Source of the DNA: Thalassovita sp.
Lineage (GTDB): Bacteria > Pseudomonadota > Alphaproteobacteria > Rhodobacterales > Rhodobacteraceae
Reading direction: 5' to 3'
Assembly (NCBI GenBank): GCA_017792425.1
Contig: CP051233.1
Location: 1,584,402 to 1,648,401 of the forward strand
Length of the DNA: 64,000 nucleotides
In this document: positions 26,306-33,682 of the stretch, piece after piece
How the letters are laid out: every line of letters begins with the position of its first letter
Numbering within the stretch: the stretch's first letter is position 1
Made by a program: the position numbers and the translations under genes
Notes under the pieces: model-generated
The model's input: only the letters and a program-made list of their open reading frames with translations
The model's database searches: none
What the model was told of the DNA's origin: nothing

Positions 26306-27217
26306 ATGTTGCCGCCGGATGATTTCAACCCGCCCGTGGGCGTGGCCGAAGAACTGGAAGAAGGGTTGCGCCGGGTTCTGGCCCCGAATCCGTCGCCGAT
26401 GACCTATCGCGGCACGAATACCTATCTGTTGGGTGAACGCGACATCGCGGTGATCGATCCGGGCCCGGACGATCCGCGCCACCTGCAGGCGATTCTGGGC
26501 GCGCTACATCCGGGGCAACGGGTGTCCCACATCGTTGTGACCCACGCGCATCTGGATCACTCTCCTCTGGCGCGGGCCCTCTCGGCACGTACGGACGCAC
26601 CTGTTTATGCGTTCGGTGACTTCCGCGCCGGACGGTCCGACGTGATGCGGGATCTGGCGGCGCAAGGTCTGGCCGGGGGCGGCGAAGGCGTCGACGCGCT
26701 GTTTTCCCCGGATATCGAGGTGGCGGATGGTGAAGCCATCGACGGGGACGGCTGGAAACTGCGCGCGATCTGGACGCCGGGCCATTTCGGAAACCACCTG
26801 AGCTTTGCCTGGCAGGAGGCCGTGTTCACGGGCGACCTGGTGATGGGATGGGCCAGTTCGCTGGTGTCGCCCCCGGACGGAGACCTGACAGATTTCATGC
26901 GTTCATGCGAGAAACTGGCCAGGATGGAGGCGCGGCGGTTTCATTCCGGCCATGGCAAGCCGGTTACGGAAACCGCCGAACGGCTGGAATGGCTGCTGAA
27001 CCACCGGCGCAGTCGCGAGGCTGCGATCCTGGACGCGCTGCAAGGCCAGGTGGCCACGGCACAAGATCTCGCACAGCGCATCTACACCGACACCCCCCCT
27101 GCGCTGATCCCCGCCGCCACCCGCAATGTCTTTGCCCATCTGGTTGATCTGGTTGGAAAAAACCTGGTGCAACCAGAAGAACCCCTGTCCGCAGAGGCGC
27201 ATTTCCGCCTGGTCTGA
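26306..27217 (+). CDS. MBL-fold metallo-hydrolase (LACTB2-like)
   Basis: The 303-residue protein has the metal-binding THAHLDHS motif (about 74-81). Further ligands are expected at GHFGNHLSF, FTGDLVMG and SGHGKPV. A C-terminal winged-helix extension (ILDALQGQVATAQDLAQRIY...) is as in LACTB2-type hydrolases, which include ribonuclease and lactonase-like enzymes. The substrate cannot be read. The stop codon sits in the loop of an intrinsic terminator, 81 bp before tRNA-Asn. Confidence 0.9.
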   Translation: MLPPDDFNPPVGVAEELEEGLRRVLAPNPSPMTYRGTNTYLLGERDIAVIDPGPDDPRHLQAILGALHPGQRVSHIVVTHAHLDHSPLARALSARTDAPVYAFGDFRAGRSDVMRDLAAQGLAGGGEGVDALFSPDIEVADGEAIDGDGWKLRAIWTPGHFGNHLSFAWQEAVFTGDLVMGWASSLVSPPDGDLTDFMRSCEKLARMEARRFHSGHGKPVTETAERLEWLLNHRRSREAAILDALQGQVATAQDLAQRIYTDTPPALIPAATRNVFAHLVDLVGKNLVQPEEPLSAEAHFRLV

Positions 27218-27235
27218 GGGACCGGGAATTTTTTT
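27208..27235 (+). terminator. Intrinsic terminator overlapping the stop of the MBL-fold gene
   Basis: The 7-bp stem 27208-27214 with 27220-27226 includes one wobble pair and a 5-base loop containing the stop codon. AATTTTTTT follows. It isolates the hydrolase transcript from tRNA-Asn. Confidence 0.7.
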
Positions 27236-27297
27236 CAGAGATTCTGCCAAAACCCTCTGGACCTCTGAAAACCACATAGCTATACACCGCCCCATGT

Positions 27298-27372
27298 TCC
27301 GGCGTAGCTCAGCGGTAGAGCAGTTGACTGTTAATCAATTGGTCGTAGGTTCGATCCCTACCGCCGGAGCCA
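27298..27372 (+). tRNA. tRNA-Asn (GTT)
   Basis: The 75-base cloverleaf has acceptor TCCGGCG/CGCCGGA, anticodon loop CTGTTAA and encoded CCA. Its 3' half from the anticodon loop on is the integration site of the neighbouring island. The same 46 bases recur at 36026-36071, so integration kept the gene intact. Confidence 0.97.
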
Positions 27373-27373
27373 T
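27328..27373 (+). repeat. attL: 3' part of tRNA-Asn
   Basis: These 46 bases, from the anticodon loop through CCA plus one base, are identical to 36026-36071. The match stops on both sides at exactly these positions. This is the expected signature of a tyrosine-recombinase element that uses a tRNA 3' end as its attachment site. Confidence 0.9.
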
Positions 27374-27410
27374 AAAAAGCCCCTAAGGTCAATGCCTTAG
27401 GGGCTTTTTT
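27374..27410 (+). terminator. Strong terminator directly after tRNA-Asn
   Basis: The arms 27374-27388 and 27395-27409 pair almost perfectly around a 6-base loop (TCAATG), with an A-run on the left and a T-run on the right. It can work in both directions and would also stop island transcripts from entering the tRNA gene. Confidence 0.9.
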
Positions 27411-27441
27411 GGTTTTCGGGATCGGGCCTGCCTTTTCGTCG

Positions 27442-27460
27442 CGGAAGCACTACGGAAGCA
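27442..27460 (+). repeat. Putative integrase arm-type site, left copy
   Basis: CGGAAGCACTACGGAAGCA contains two CGGAAGCA units 11 bp apart. The identical 19 bases occur at 35877-35895 just inside the right end, and a 17/19 inverted match lies at 37085-37103. Paired short repeats inside both ends of an integrated element fit integrase arm-binding sites. Confidence 0.55.
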
Positions 27461-27810
27461 GCAGGACGACGATTTTCCGCTGACAAGTTGATGCAGAGAA
27501 GGCACAGTCGTGCATGCTTATGAAATCAGATTTCGCGAGGTAAGACCGGTCCCAAACGGTTGTACCTGGGTGGAAACACGGGTTTGAGGCCGCCTTTGCG
27601 GTGTTGCATCTTGCAAGCCTACAACTCGGGGCAGCGAAAGTTCGAAGCTTGCTCGTTTTTCCGCGCAGGAAGGTTTTTGACCAATACCGACTCTCGGCGC
27701 GAGGGGCGGGAAACGGCCATTCGCGGCAGTACAGAGAATGAACGGTGATTTCGCCAAAGCGGATATTAGTTGTCACGAAATGAGCTGGTGGTTTCGTGGA
27801 AAAAATAGAG
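27461..27810. other. Intergenic stretch at the left end of the island, no gene recognised
   Basis: About 350 bp separate the arm-type repeat from the stop codon of the 2TM-beta gene. A 165-codon minus-strand frame runs through it but has no family resemblance, and its composition is Arg/Ser/Cys-rich like a non-coding reading. No hairpin with a T-tract stands out for the minus-strand genes that end here. It may be a remnant of older inserted DNA. Confidence 0.4.
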
Positions 27811-28449
27811 TTAGCTAGCATTCCAAGAATCCTGCGCTTCGATGAAACTGTCGAAGAACACATTCTTGCGATCGGAAAGCGAAATTGAACCATTCGTGTT
27901 GCGGTCTGTCCAATAGTGGCCACTGAGCTGGCCTGGTGGTCTGCCAATTACCTTGTACCTGAAACTCCCGTAGTGAATCTCGCTGATACCAGATCTTAGG
28001 TGGATACTTGGGTCACTTTGATAGGCGCCGTAGACGAAGGTTGTACCGTCAGCTTGAATGTCAAAGCTTGACGCAACTAAGAACGACTCGGCTTGCTCTG
28101 TCATTAACCTGATCGACATAGAACTGAATGTCTGACGTATGACCGCAAAGCCGTGGACTGCGGCAACAGACTCATCCGAACCTGGGACCTTGTAGGTCGA
28201 TTGGAGAGAAACCCGCCAAGTTCCGTTCAAATCCGGACGCCGAACTAATTTTCTTACAGGCCAAGTTCTCCAAATGTACCGATCAAACAGCCAAAAACAC
28301 GAAGTGATTGCCGCCAGAGTTAAGGAGTAAGGCTGCACATGATCCCATGTCAGCTCGATACCAAGCACCCACAGAAATCCTCCCCAAACTACGATGGCGA
28401 TGATAAGAAGTATTGAAATTGTCGACCTAGTGAGCAATGCGTCACCCAT
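27811..28449 (-). CDS. cap15: 2TM-beta-barrel (Cap15-like) immune effector
   Basis: The 212-residue product has two membrane helices (about 11-32 and 40-60). A beta-rich domain follows from PDLNGTW (72-78). Features expected for the Cap15/2TM-beta barrel are visible: AVIRQTFSSMSIRLMTEQAES, and LSGHYWTDRNTNGSISLS near the end. In CBASS such proteins bind a cyclic nucleotide through the barrel and disrupt the inner membrane; in Panoptes systems a 2TM-beta effector is restrained by the nucleotide. Here the partner is uncertain: the CD-NTase lies 456 bp upstream on the same strand, and the gene between, on the opposite strand, is DisA-like. No clear ribosome binding site precedes the ATG. Confidence 0.82.
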   Translation of the reverse strand: MGDALLTRSTISILLIIAIVVWGGFLWVLGIELTWDHVQPYSLTLAAITSCFWLFDRYIWRTWPVRKLVRRPDLNGTWRVSLQSTYKVPGSDESVAAVHGFAVIRQTFSSMSIRLMTEQAESFLVASSFDIQADGTTFVYGAYQSDPSIHLRSGISEIHYGSFRYKVIGRPPGQLSGHYWTDRNTNGSISLSDRKNVFFDSFIEAQDSWNAS

Positions 28450-28909
28450 GTTTGAGAATCTAAAACAAACGTTGCTCCAGATACATCAAAGCGGCGCACC
28501 GTTCCACCCAGCTATCTTGATCTTCGCATCTAGCCGACTTTCAGACGTAGATTGTATACCGATGCCGAGAGATCCAGTGCCTGAAGTTGGGCAGCGATTT
28601 TGTACGGCGCTAGTCCAAGACTTAGATGATGCCCTTAAGGTGAACCCAAGTATCCATGATGGCGCGATACTGTTTCAAAGAACCCAGCAAGACGATGACT
28701 ACTATCTTTCTGCATGGTCTATGCGCATCGTGAGTCGGCATACGCCCCTGTTTTCTGAGCCGAACCTGGGTTCGGCACATAACAGTACTTTATCACTTTC
28801 AATGGCGACGGCTGTCGATGCGTGCTGCATTCTATCACCAGCGAAAGTTGTTTTGTTCGTCGATGGTCGGGCCACAACTTTGACGGCAAATTCGCAGAGA
28901 CAAACTTAG
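28448..28909 (+). CDS. DisA-like (diadenylate cyclase fold) protein with altered RHR motif
   Basis: The 153-residue product from the ATG at 28448 (or 171 from 28394) is not a family I can name with certainty. Its order matches a DAC domain: strand PAILIFASS (21-29), helix VGQRFCTALVQDLDDALK (47-64), NPSIHDGAILF (66-76) with the DGA motif at 71-73, LGSAHN (107-112) where DAC enzymes have GTRHR, helix STLSLSMATAVDA, then strands CCILSP and KVVLFVDGR. The catalytic RHR triad is AHN, so activity may be lost or changed. It exactly fills the gap between the CD-NTase and the 2TM-beta gene, with a 4-bp convergent overlap to the first and a CATG start overlap with the second. Codon use matches the island. 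Confidence 0.6.
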   Translation: MFENLKQTLLQIHQSGAPFHPAILIFASSRLSDVDCIPMPRDPVPEVGQRFCTALVQDLDDALKVNPSIHDGAILFQRTQQDDDYYLSAWSMRIVSRHTPLFSEPNLGSAHNSTLSLSMATAVDACCILSPAKVVLFVDGRATTLTANSQRQT

Positions 28910-29802
28910 CGACCAGAGGTATTCCAATATTGACGCATGGATGTCAGCGTGTTTCTGAAGTCATTTGCGTTCCAACAGACGCTGTACCCGTCACGAACGA
29001 GGTAATAGCGTTCATTCGCGCACAGCAAATCGGGGACGTTGCTTCGCTCCAGCCAGGCAAGCGCGTTTTCAATTGTTTGTTTGTGCGTTGATACAAAGTG
29101 GTCATTTGGTACGTTGTAAAGCATCCCTTCAATGAAGTACGACGGAGCTACTCCGTCGGCTATATAGCCATCACTTATCATCGATCTTCGCATGTTCTTC
29201 AAAACGCGAATACTTGGTTTGAACCTGCTGTTCGTGGCTTGATGCATTGACGTGCAGTTGCTCATGTGCTGGTGCGGATAGTTGACGATCTTGTCGCCGT
29301 CCGAAGTCCAAAAGCAAATTCCTTCGTGATACCCTGGCCGACCGCTGGCCGGATAGGAATAGTAGTAGCGATTCTGGACACAGGGCAAAACGTCAACCTC
29401 CCGCCGACTGCCATTGCCTGGTACTTTGATGGCCTTTTTGCCCGGTGTTACGGAGTTCCCGAAATTCTCTCGAAGCCATGCCAATACTTCGGCCTTGAAG
29501 TCTTTGAACGAGTAATTGGCCGAGGACCAATTTGCATCGTAGCGTGCTTTCTCGTCCTCGTTGAGGCTGTCAGTATCAGAGTAGTACACCGAGCTTAGGC
29601 AAATCGCGACATCTACATCACTCTCGGCCCGAACGTTTGTGTCGTTTCCATACGAACCCTGAAGAAATGGTTTGGTTTTGCGATTGGCATAAGGTGCGTG
29701 AGGGCTCTCCAAAACGCTTTTTATGGTTTGATACGTTGCCGCAGATTGTTGAACCGAACCCTGATGTGACCATGTCTCAAGCTGGTCTTCTGAAATTGCC
29801 AT
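28906..29802 (-). CDS. CD-NTase (CBASS nucleotidyltransferase)
   Basis: The 298-residue polymerase-beta-type nucleotidyltransferase has GS at 49-50 in FLQGSYGNDT, the metal-binding DVD at 62-64 (ESDVDVAICL) and a third aspartate in REVDVLPC (about 137). The helical C-terminal half (MHQATNSRFKPSIRVLKNMRR) fits a cGAS/DncV-like enzyme. On phage infection such enzymes make a cyclic di- or trinucleotide that activates the effector. It follows capV by 2 bp with GAGGAA before the ATG. No Cap2/Cap3 or HORMA/TRIP13 genes are present, as in minimal type I CBASS. The clade and product cannot be decided by eye. Confidence 0.85.
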   Translation of the reverse strand: MAISEDQLETWSHQGSVQQSAATYQTIKSVLESPHAPYANRKTKPFLQGSYGNDTNVRAESDVDVAICLSSVYYSDTDSLNEDEKARYDANWSSANYSFKDFKAEVLAWLRENFGNSVTPGKKAIKVPGNGSRREVDVLPCVQNRYYYSYPASGRPGYHEGICFWTSDGDKIVNYPHQHMSNCTSMHQATNSRFKPSIRVLKNMRRSMISDGYIADGVAPSYFIEGMLYNVPNDHFVSTHKQTIENALAWLERSNVPDLLCANERYYLVRDGYSVCWNANDFRNTLTSMRQYWNTSGR

Positions 29803-29804
29803 AA

Positions 29805-30734
29805 CTATTCCTCATCCAAAAGTAGTTGACGCACGCATTTTTCACGTCGAGCAAACGACTCCACGCCTTGCTGGCGTAGGAGGTTCAATTTCTTGGGATC
29901 ATGCTCGAACAGATCCGTAGCCATTTCTGGTTTGTCAAAGGTGTCGCTGATCCGAACCGTTGGCACGTTTGAGTAGAGCAATCGCCTAAGCTGATCCATT
30001 GAGGACGTGTTCACCTCGAGCGTCTTTTGAAGCAACTGAACCGGAAGGAAACTATTGATCCGGCGAGCAAAAAATCCACGCTTCGGCTCTGGATACTGGC
30101 CACAGCCCAAAGATAGTAGTCGACAATTCTCAGGAGCATACCCGAGCGCAACTGTCGCATCGGCAAGCGCGTAAAGTGACGGGTTGTTGGCGCAATAGCC
30201 GCCGTCGAACAATTCAACGACGTCGCCAGAAGCTGTTTCTAAGGTTTTGATTTCAAAGAACGGGAATGCTGAGCATGAGGCTTCAATCGCATCCGCCAAC
30301 TTGCACCCGAACCCTGGAACAAAAGTGGCTCTTCGACCGTACGCTTGTGTTTCCTTGCTTTTGAAGATCATCGGCGTCTCGAGTTGCCACTTAGTCGACA
30401 CGATGCCGAGGCCTGTCAGAACTGTATCGAAGCCTGCGTCGCCGAACACCACCGCGCCAGTCTCACGCAGTCTTGCTGTTTTTGCCGCCTTTCCGGAAGC
30501 TCGCATAATGGGCGGGACATACTCGCAGTACAGCTTATGGATTTCATCGACAGAAAGACCAGTAGCAAGTAGCGTGGCAATAATGGAACCGGTGCTTGTG
30601 CCGAAGATGAGATCGAAGGTTTCATGTATCGGCTGCGGTAAAATGGCCTCTACTTCTCGTAGGACACCGAGCGAATAAAAGCCTTTCGCTCCCCCGCCAT
30701 CCAAACTTAAAATTCGGCAGATGTCACCGCTCAT
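29805..30734 (-). CDS. capV: Patatin-like phospholipase effector (CapV-like)
   Basis: The 309-residue patatin-fold protein has the oxyanion loop DGGGAKG (12-18), the nucleophile Ser47 in GTSTG and the catalytic Asp177 in FDGGY, so the Ser-Asp dyad is complete. In CBASS, CapV is switched on by cyclic GMP-AMP or a related nucleotide and degrades membrane phospholipids, stopping the infected cell. It is the first gene of a two-gene unit with the CD-NTase. Start is ATG 30734 or the preceding GTG 30737; GAGGG lies 6-9 bases upstream. Confidence 0.88.
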   Translation of the reverse strand: MSGDICRILSLDGGGAKGFYSLGVLREVEAILPQPIHETFDLIFGTSTGSIIATLLATGLSVDEIHKLYCEYVPPIMRASGKAAKTARLRETGAVVFGDAGFDTVLTGLGIVSTKWQLETPMIFKSKETQAYGRRATFVPGFGCKLADAIEASCSAFPFFEIKTLETASGDVVELFDGGYCANNPSLYALADATVALGYAPENCRLLSLGCGQYPEPKRGFFARRINSFLPVQLLQKTLEVNTSSMDQLRRLLYSNVPTVRISDTFDKPEMATDLFEHDPKKLNLLRQQGVESFARREKCVRQLLLDEE

Positions 30735-31297
30735 CACTGTCGACCCTCACTAGTAGATATAGTGGGGCTGAGGGGCGAGTTATGCAAGAGGTGGTATACT
30801 ATTAGTTGAGCGTCTTAGCAGTGACGGTGGAGTGGCTTCGTCTGCAATCTGAGTGTGCGCCTTCTTTAGGACTTTGCACGCGCAGCGAATGGCAGGGTTG
30901 ACGGGCCGCAATGCAGCGACGAAGCCTGACTGAAAATGGCAGCTATGGGCCGGTTGCGGAAGTTCAGGAGCTTATCAAGGGCACCTGCCTGGCTAGAATT
31001 TGTGACAGATGCTTAGACCTCGCCCTCTGCCACAAAACTCTTTTAATCAAGCAATAAACCTGTACCGTCCCTTCGCCTCGCTCAGCTTGTTTGCTGCCCG
31101 CTCCGGGTCGGCCTGTATAGCTTCTGACAACCGCGCGCCGACCTGAACCATGAGGTGCCCCTAGATTAGTAGACGCTTTGCCGCCTAACTTTGAGGCTAG
31201 GAGGCCGAGATGGGGACAAGCACTAACAGCGACGAGCTCAAGCGGGATGCAGGTCACCCAAACGCTCATCATGGAGGAGAGAGGAGCGAGGGAGTAC
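30735..31297. other. Long intergenic stretch upstream of capV
   Basis: About 560 bp without a convincing gene. It must hold the capV promoter; an AT-rich ACTATATCTACTAG lies about 25-40 bp upstream of the start. A 34-codon minus-strand frame at 31047-31151 (starting MVQVGARLSEAIQADPERAA) reads like protein but is too short to support. The rest looks like degraded sequence, perhaps remains of an earlier insertion. Confidence 0.35.
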
Positions 31298-31507
31298 TCA
31301 GCGCTTTTTCTTGGCTACACCGCTGGCATCGTTCGCGGTGAAGGCTTCCCGCTCGAGACGCGCTTTGCGAAGCCGAGCGGTCTTCGTTTCGCGCTGCTCG
31401 ACATCGTCAGCCACGATCTCGCGCGCTGCGCGCGAAATTCTATCCATCTGGCTTTCCGCAGCAGGCTTTTGATGCTTGAATAACTTGGCCTTTGAAGGTG
31501 TCGCCAT
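31298..31507 (-). CDS. Small basic helical protein, unknown function
   Basis: The 69-residue product is highly charged with long predicted helix (DRISRAAREIVADDVEQRETK then TARLRKARLEREAF). A GAGGA motif stands 9 bases before the ATG. I recognise the style of short conserved proteins found on alphaproteobacterial islands and plasmids but cannot name a family. A plus-strand frame of 101 codons overlaps it and looks less protein-like. It may be co-oriented cargo with the neighbouring DUF982 gene. Confidence 0.5.
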   Translation of the reverse strand: MATPSKAKLFKHQKPAAESQMDRISRAAREIVADDVEQRETKTARLRKARLEREAFTANDASGVAKKKR

Positions 31508-31635
31508 GTTCAGTTGTCCTCAGTGTAATTTGTAGCTTGGAGTGCGCAAATTGAGCCAAATGGACCAGTCTCGCCAAATTTTCTTGCCAGACCGGTCGCC
31601 ACGATTGCGACTGAGGCGTTCATGTTTCAGGCAGG

Positions 31636-31896
31636 CTAGCCCCGGTCGCTCGAACTGTCGGGAATGAACCCCGCGCTGTGTGCTGCCATGTGGAACGCAT
31701 TTCGTGCAGACGTTACGGACACCAGGCAATGCATTGCTGCGTCAATGTACTCTAGAGCGCGCACATGGTGCTGATCGGTGACGGGCCACCTTTTGCGCAG
31801 CCAGTAGAACGCTTGTTCAAGCGTCGTTATGTTTTGTGTATCGCCGCGACGCGATACGACGAGTGTCATGGGGAGACCCCAGTTGATATCTATCAA
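31636..31896 (-). CDS. DUF982 domain protein
   Basis: The 86-residue product matches DUF982: an initial W..P..L strand, then ITTLEQAFYWLRKRWPV and a helix pair with AMHCLVSVTSARNAFHMAA. These proteins are common in Rhizobiales and Rhodobacterales, often in several copies on plasmids and islands; function unknown. The domain begins right at the proposed TTG start (31896); the ATG at 31869 would remove the first conserved strand, so TTG is preferred. Confidence 0.7.
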   Translation of the reverse strand: MIDINWGLPMTLVVSRRGDTQNITTLEQAFYWLRKRWPVTDQHHVRALEYIDAAMHCLVSVTSARNAFHMAAHSAGFIPDSSSDRG

Positions 31897-32013
31897 GTTC
31901 TATGAATCCAAAATTTGTGGTTGGTCCTCGCTGAGCATCAGGAAGTCAAATCGAAAAAGGCCGGGGCAAACCGAGGGGAGAGCTCCAGCCATACTGGTTA
32001 ACGCACTACCGGC

Positions 32014-32220
32014 TTATGCCAGTGCGAGATTGGTTGCGCTTTCACGCCCATCCCGTCCGCTTTCAATGTCGAACGTGACAGCTTGCCCATCGGGCAGTGC
32101 ATTGATGCCTGCGCGTTCGACTACGGAAATGTGAAGAAAGATATCTTTCGATCCATGCTCCGGCGCGATAAAACCAAAGCCTTTTTGGGTGTTGAACCAT
32201 TTCACGGTGCCATTGGCCAT
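32014..32220 (-). CDS. Cold-shock domain protein
   Basis: The 68-residue CspA-type OB-fold starts ANGTVKWFNTQKGFGFI, with RNP1 (KGFGFI) and RNP2 (DIFLHIS) motifs for single-stranded nucleic acid binding. The start at 32220 has AGGAGAC upstream; the frame extends further but the extension is not Csp-like. Such proteins act as RNA chaperones. As island cargo it may help expression of neighbouring genes or be incidental. A leader of more than 100 bases fits cold-shock mRNAs. Confidence 0.93.
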   Translation of the reverse strand: MANGTVKWFNTQKGFGFIAPEHGSKDIFLHISVVERAGINALPDGQAVTFDIESGRDGRESATNLALA

Positions 32221-32594
32221 CGTGTTGTCTCCTATAAAAAGTTGCCATCCGCGAAGCGCGATGACCCGGCTCAGTGTCGTCATAAGATCAACTGAGGCCG
32301 TTAGGAGACAGAAGTTCGAAGGATTTGCCTTGCCCACATTAGATAGGTGCCTTGCCACTTAACTACAAGGGGCTAGTGAGAAGAGTTTTTTCGAAGACGA
32401 AATATGCGCGATGCGGAATGTCGCACCAAGTAACCTTAGCATTTTTTCCATGTCAGTGCTCCTTGAGCCGACCGTTAGGGCGGCTGGCCAGCATGCGAAA
32501 GTTGCGATGCGGCTCTCGCAATTATGGTGAACGGCCGGTTTGGGCCGCTAGCAGTCATTGCTCGTTGCGCTATCGGGCATTTAGAAATCCAGCA
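32221..32594. other. Intergenic region with the csp leader
   Basis: About 370 bp. The part next to the csp start (to about 32360) is expected to be its long 5' untranslated region and promoter. The rest, up to the stop codon of the winged-helix gene, has no gene or strong hairpin that I can support. Confidence 0.4.
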
Positions 32595-33323
32595 TCATTC
32601 TCTCTGCAAATACCCGGTTTCGGATACGCATCGGTCACCGAAGGTTTGGCGCATTATTTGCTCCATTTCTTCTTTCGTTACGCGTGGTCCTCTGGGTTCG
32701 TCATCGGAGTTGGCGGCCTGGGTCTCGGCCATTTTCTTTTTTGTTTTTTCATGTGTTCTTTCAAGTGTTCCCCGGTTCGCCAAAACCTCTCTGCCCGGCA
32801 CGTCCGTTCCGCGCAGACTGGTTTGTTCCTGCCGGGCAGAGCGGGCCGCTTGTTCCGGGGAGACCGGAACGTCTGTGCCGGTCTCAATATGCAATGCGGG
32901 TGTTTCCAGCGTTTCTAGAACTTCGTCCTGAATGACGATCCGGTAGCGGTTCGATATGCGACCGCCTCGCTTTTCATTGATGCAGACAAGGTGATTGCAC
33001 TCTTCGAGCCGCTTCAGTGCTGCGCGCACTGCCCTTTCGCCCGAGTTGATGAGTTCTGCAACTGTCTGCTGAGCAGGCCATGCCAGCAAAGTCTTTGAGT
33101 TCAACCAGAATGGCCAGACAAGGGCGACACGCAGGGCAGTATCGGGAAGCCGCTTGTCAGCGGCCACCTGAAGCGCCCAGGTCATTTTGAGTTCAGCAAA
33201 ACGGGCGGTATGTTGCTTGTCAGCTTTGGCGAGGGGCGAGGCGGGTGAACCGGCAGAGGGCTGACCGCCCTCTGACCTGGACAGGTCCTGCCCGGACGGC
33301 ATGATATTCCCGATGCGTTGCAT
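32595..33323 (-). CDS. Winged-helix (replication initiator-like) island protein
   Basis: The 242-residue product from the ATG at 33323 (GGGGAAG upstream) has a central helix-turn-helix region: LLAWPAQQTVAELINSGERA, then AALKRLEECNHLVCIN and a wing (KRGGRISNRYRIV). The C-terminal third is polar and low complexity. The layout resembles helix-turn-helix proteins next to AlpA genes on alphaproteobacterial integrative elements, which may serve replication or excision control. It follows the AlpA gene by 29 bp in the same direction. Confidence 0.65.
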   Translation of the reverse strand: MQRIGNIMPSGQDLSRSEGGQPSAGSPASPLAKADKQHTARFAELKMTWALQVAADKRLPDTALRVALVWPFWLNSKTLLAWPAQQTVAELINSGERAVRAALKRLEECNHLVCINEKRGGRISNRYRIVIQDEVLETLETPALHIETGTDVPVSPEQAARSARQEQTSLRGTDVPGREVLANRGTLERTHEKTKKKMAETQAANSDDEPRGPRVTKEEMEQIMRQTFGDRCVSETGYLQRE

Positions 33324-33352
33324 AGCGAGCTTCCCCGGCTGTCCTTGCGAGA

Positions 33353-33601
33353 TCAAAGCTCGGGGGCTTGCGACGTGTTGGCGACAACCCGCTGTTCGAC
33401 CCATTCGAGGACATCCCGGCGACGGTAACGCACCGAACGGGCAGACACCTTGACGAATTTCGGGCCACCACCACGGTGACGCCAGTTCTGCAGGGCGCGC
33501 ACGGAATAGCACAGGATAGAGGCCGTTTCGCGTTCGTCCATCAGCCGGTCCAGGTCGGTATCGGCTTCGGTCAGGGCTTTGGTTGCATGTTTCATGTTCA
33601 T
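33353..33601 (-). CDS. AlpA-like excisionase / helix-turn-helix protein
   Basis: The 82-residue MerR-type helix-turn-helix shows LMDERETASILCYSVRALQNWR and the minor wing FVKVSARSVRYRRRDVLEWVEQRV, typical of AlpA/Xis proteins. These direct excision of integrative elements with the integrase or act as regulators. GCGGAGAAC precedes the ATG. It lies in a run of minus-strand island maintenance genes between the integrase side and the cargo. Confidence 0.85.
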   Translation of the reverse strand: MNMKHATKALTEADTDLDRLMDERETASILCYSVRALQNWRHRGGGPKFVKVSARSVRYRRRDVLEWVEQRVVANTSQAPEL

Positions 33602-33682
33602 GTTCTCCGCTTGATTGCTTTCGATGGCTTCAATCTGCGGAGGAACCGAACCTCAAAAAATGCCTATAAATTGCCCTCGAAT

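Noticed and set aside
27450..27947. 165-codon minus-strand frame at the left end of the island
   Set aside because: It overlaps the end of the 2TM-beta gene in another frame, has no recognisable domain and lacks a ribosome site. Treated as non-coding.
28448..28909. Reading the DisA-like gene as a Panoptes-type mCpol polymerase
   Set aside because: A Palm polymerase should show a GG[DE]D-type metal motif; QQDDDYYL is not in that context, while the HDGA and LGSAHN positions fit a DAC fold better.
31178..31483. 101-codon plus-strand frame overlapping the small basic gene
   Set aside because: The minus-strand frame has a good ribosome site and helical charged composition; the plus frame has neither.
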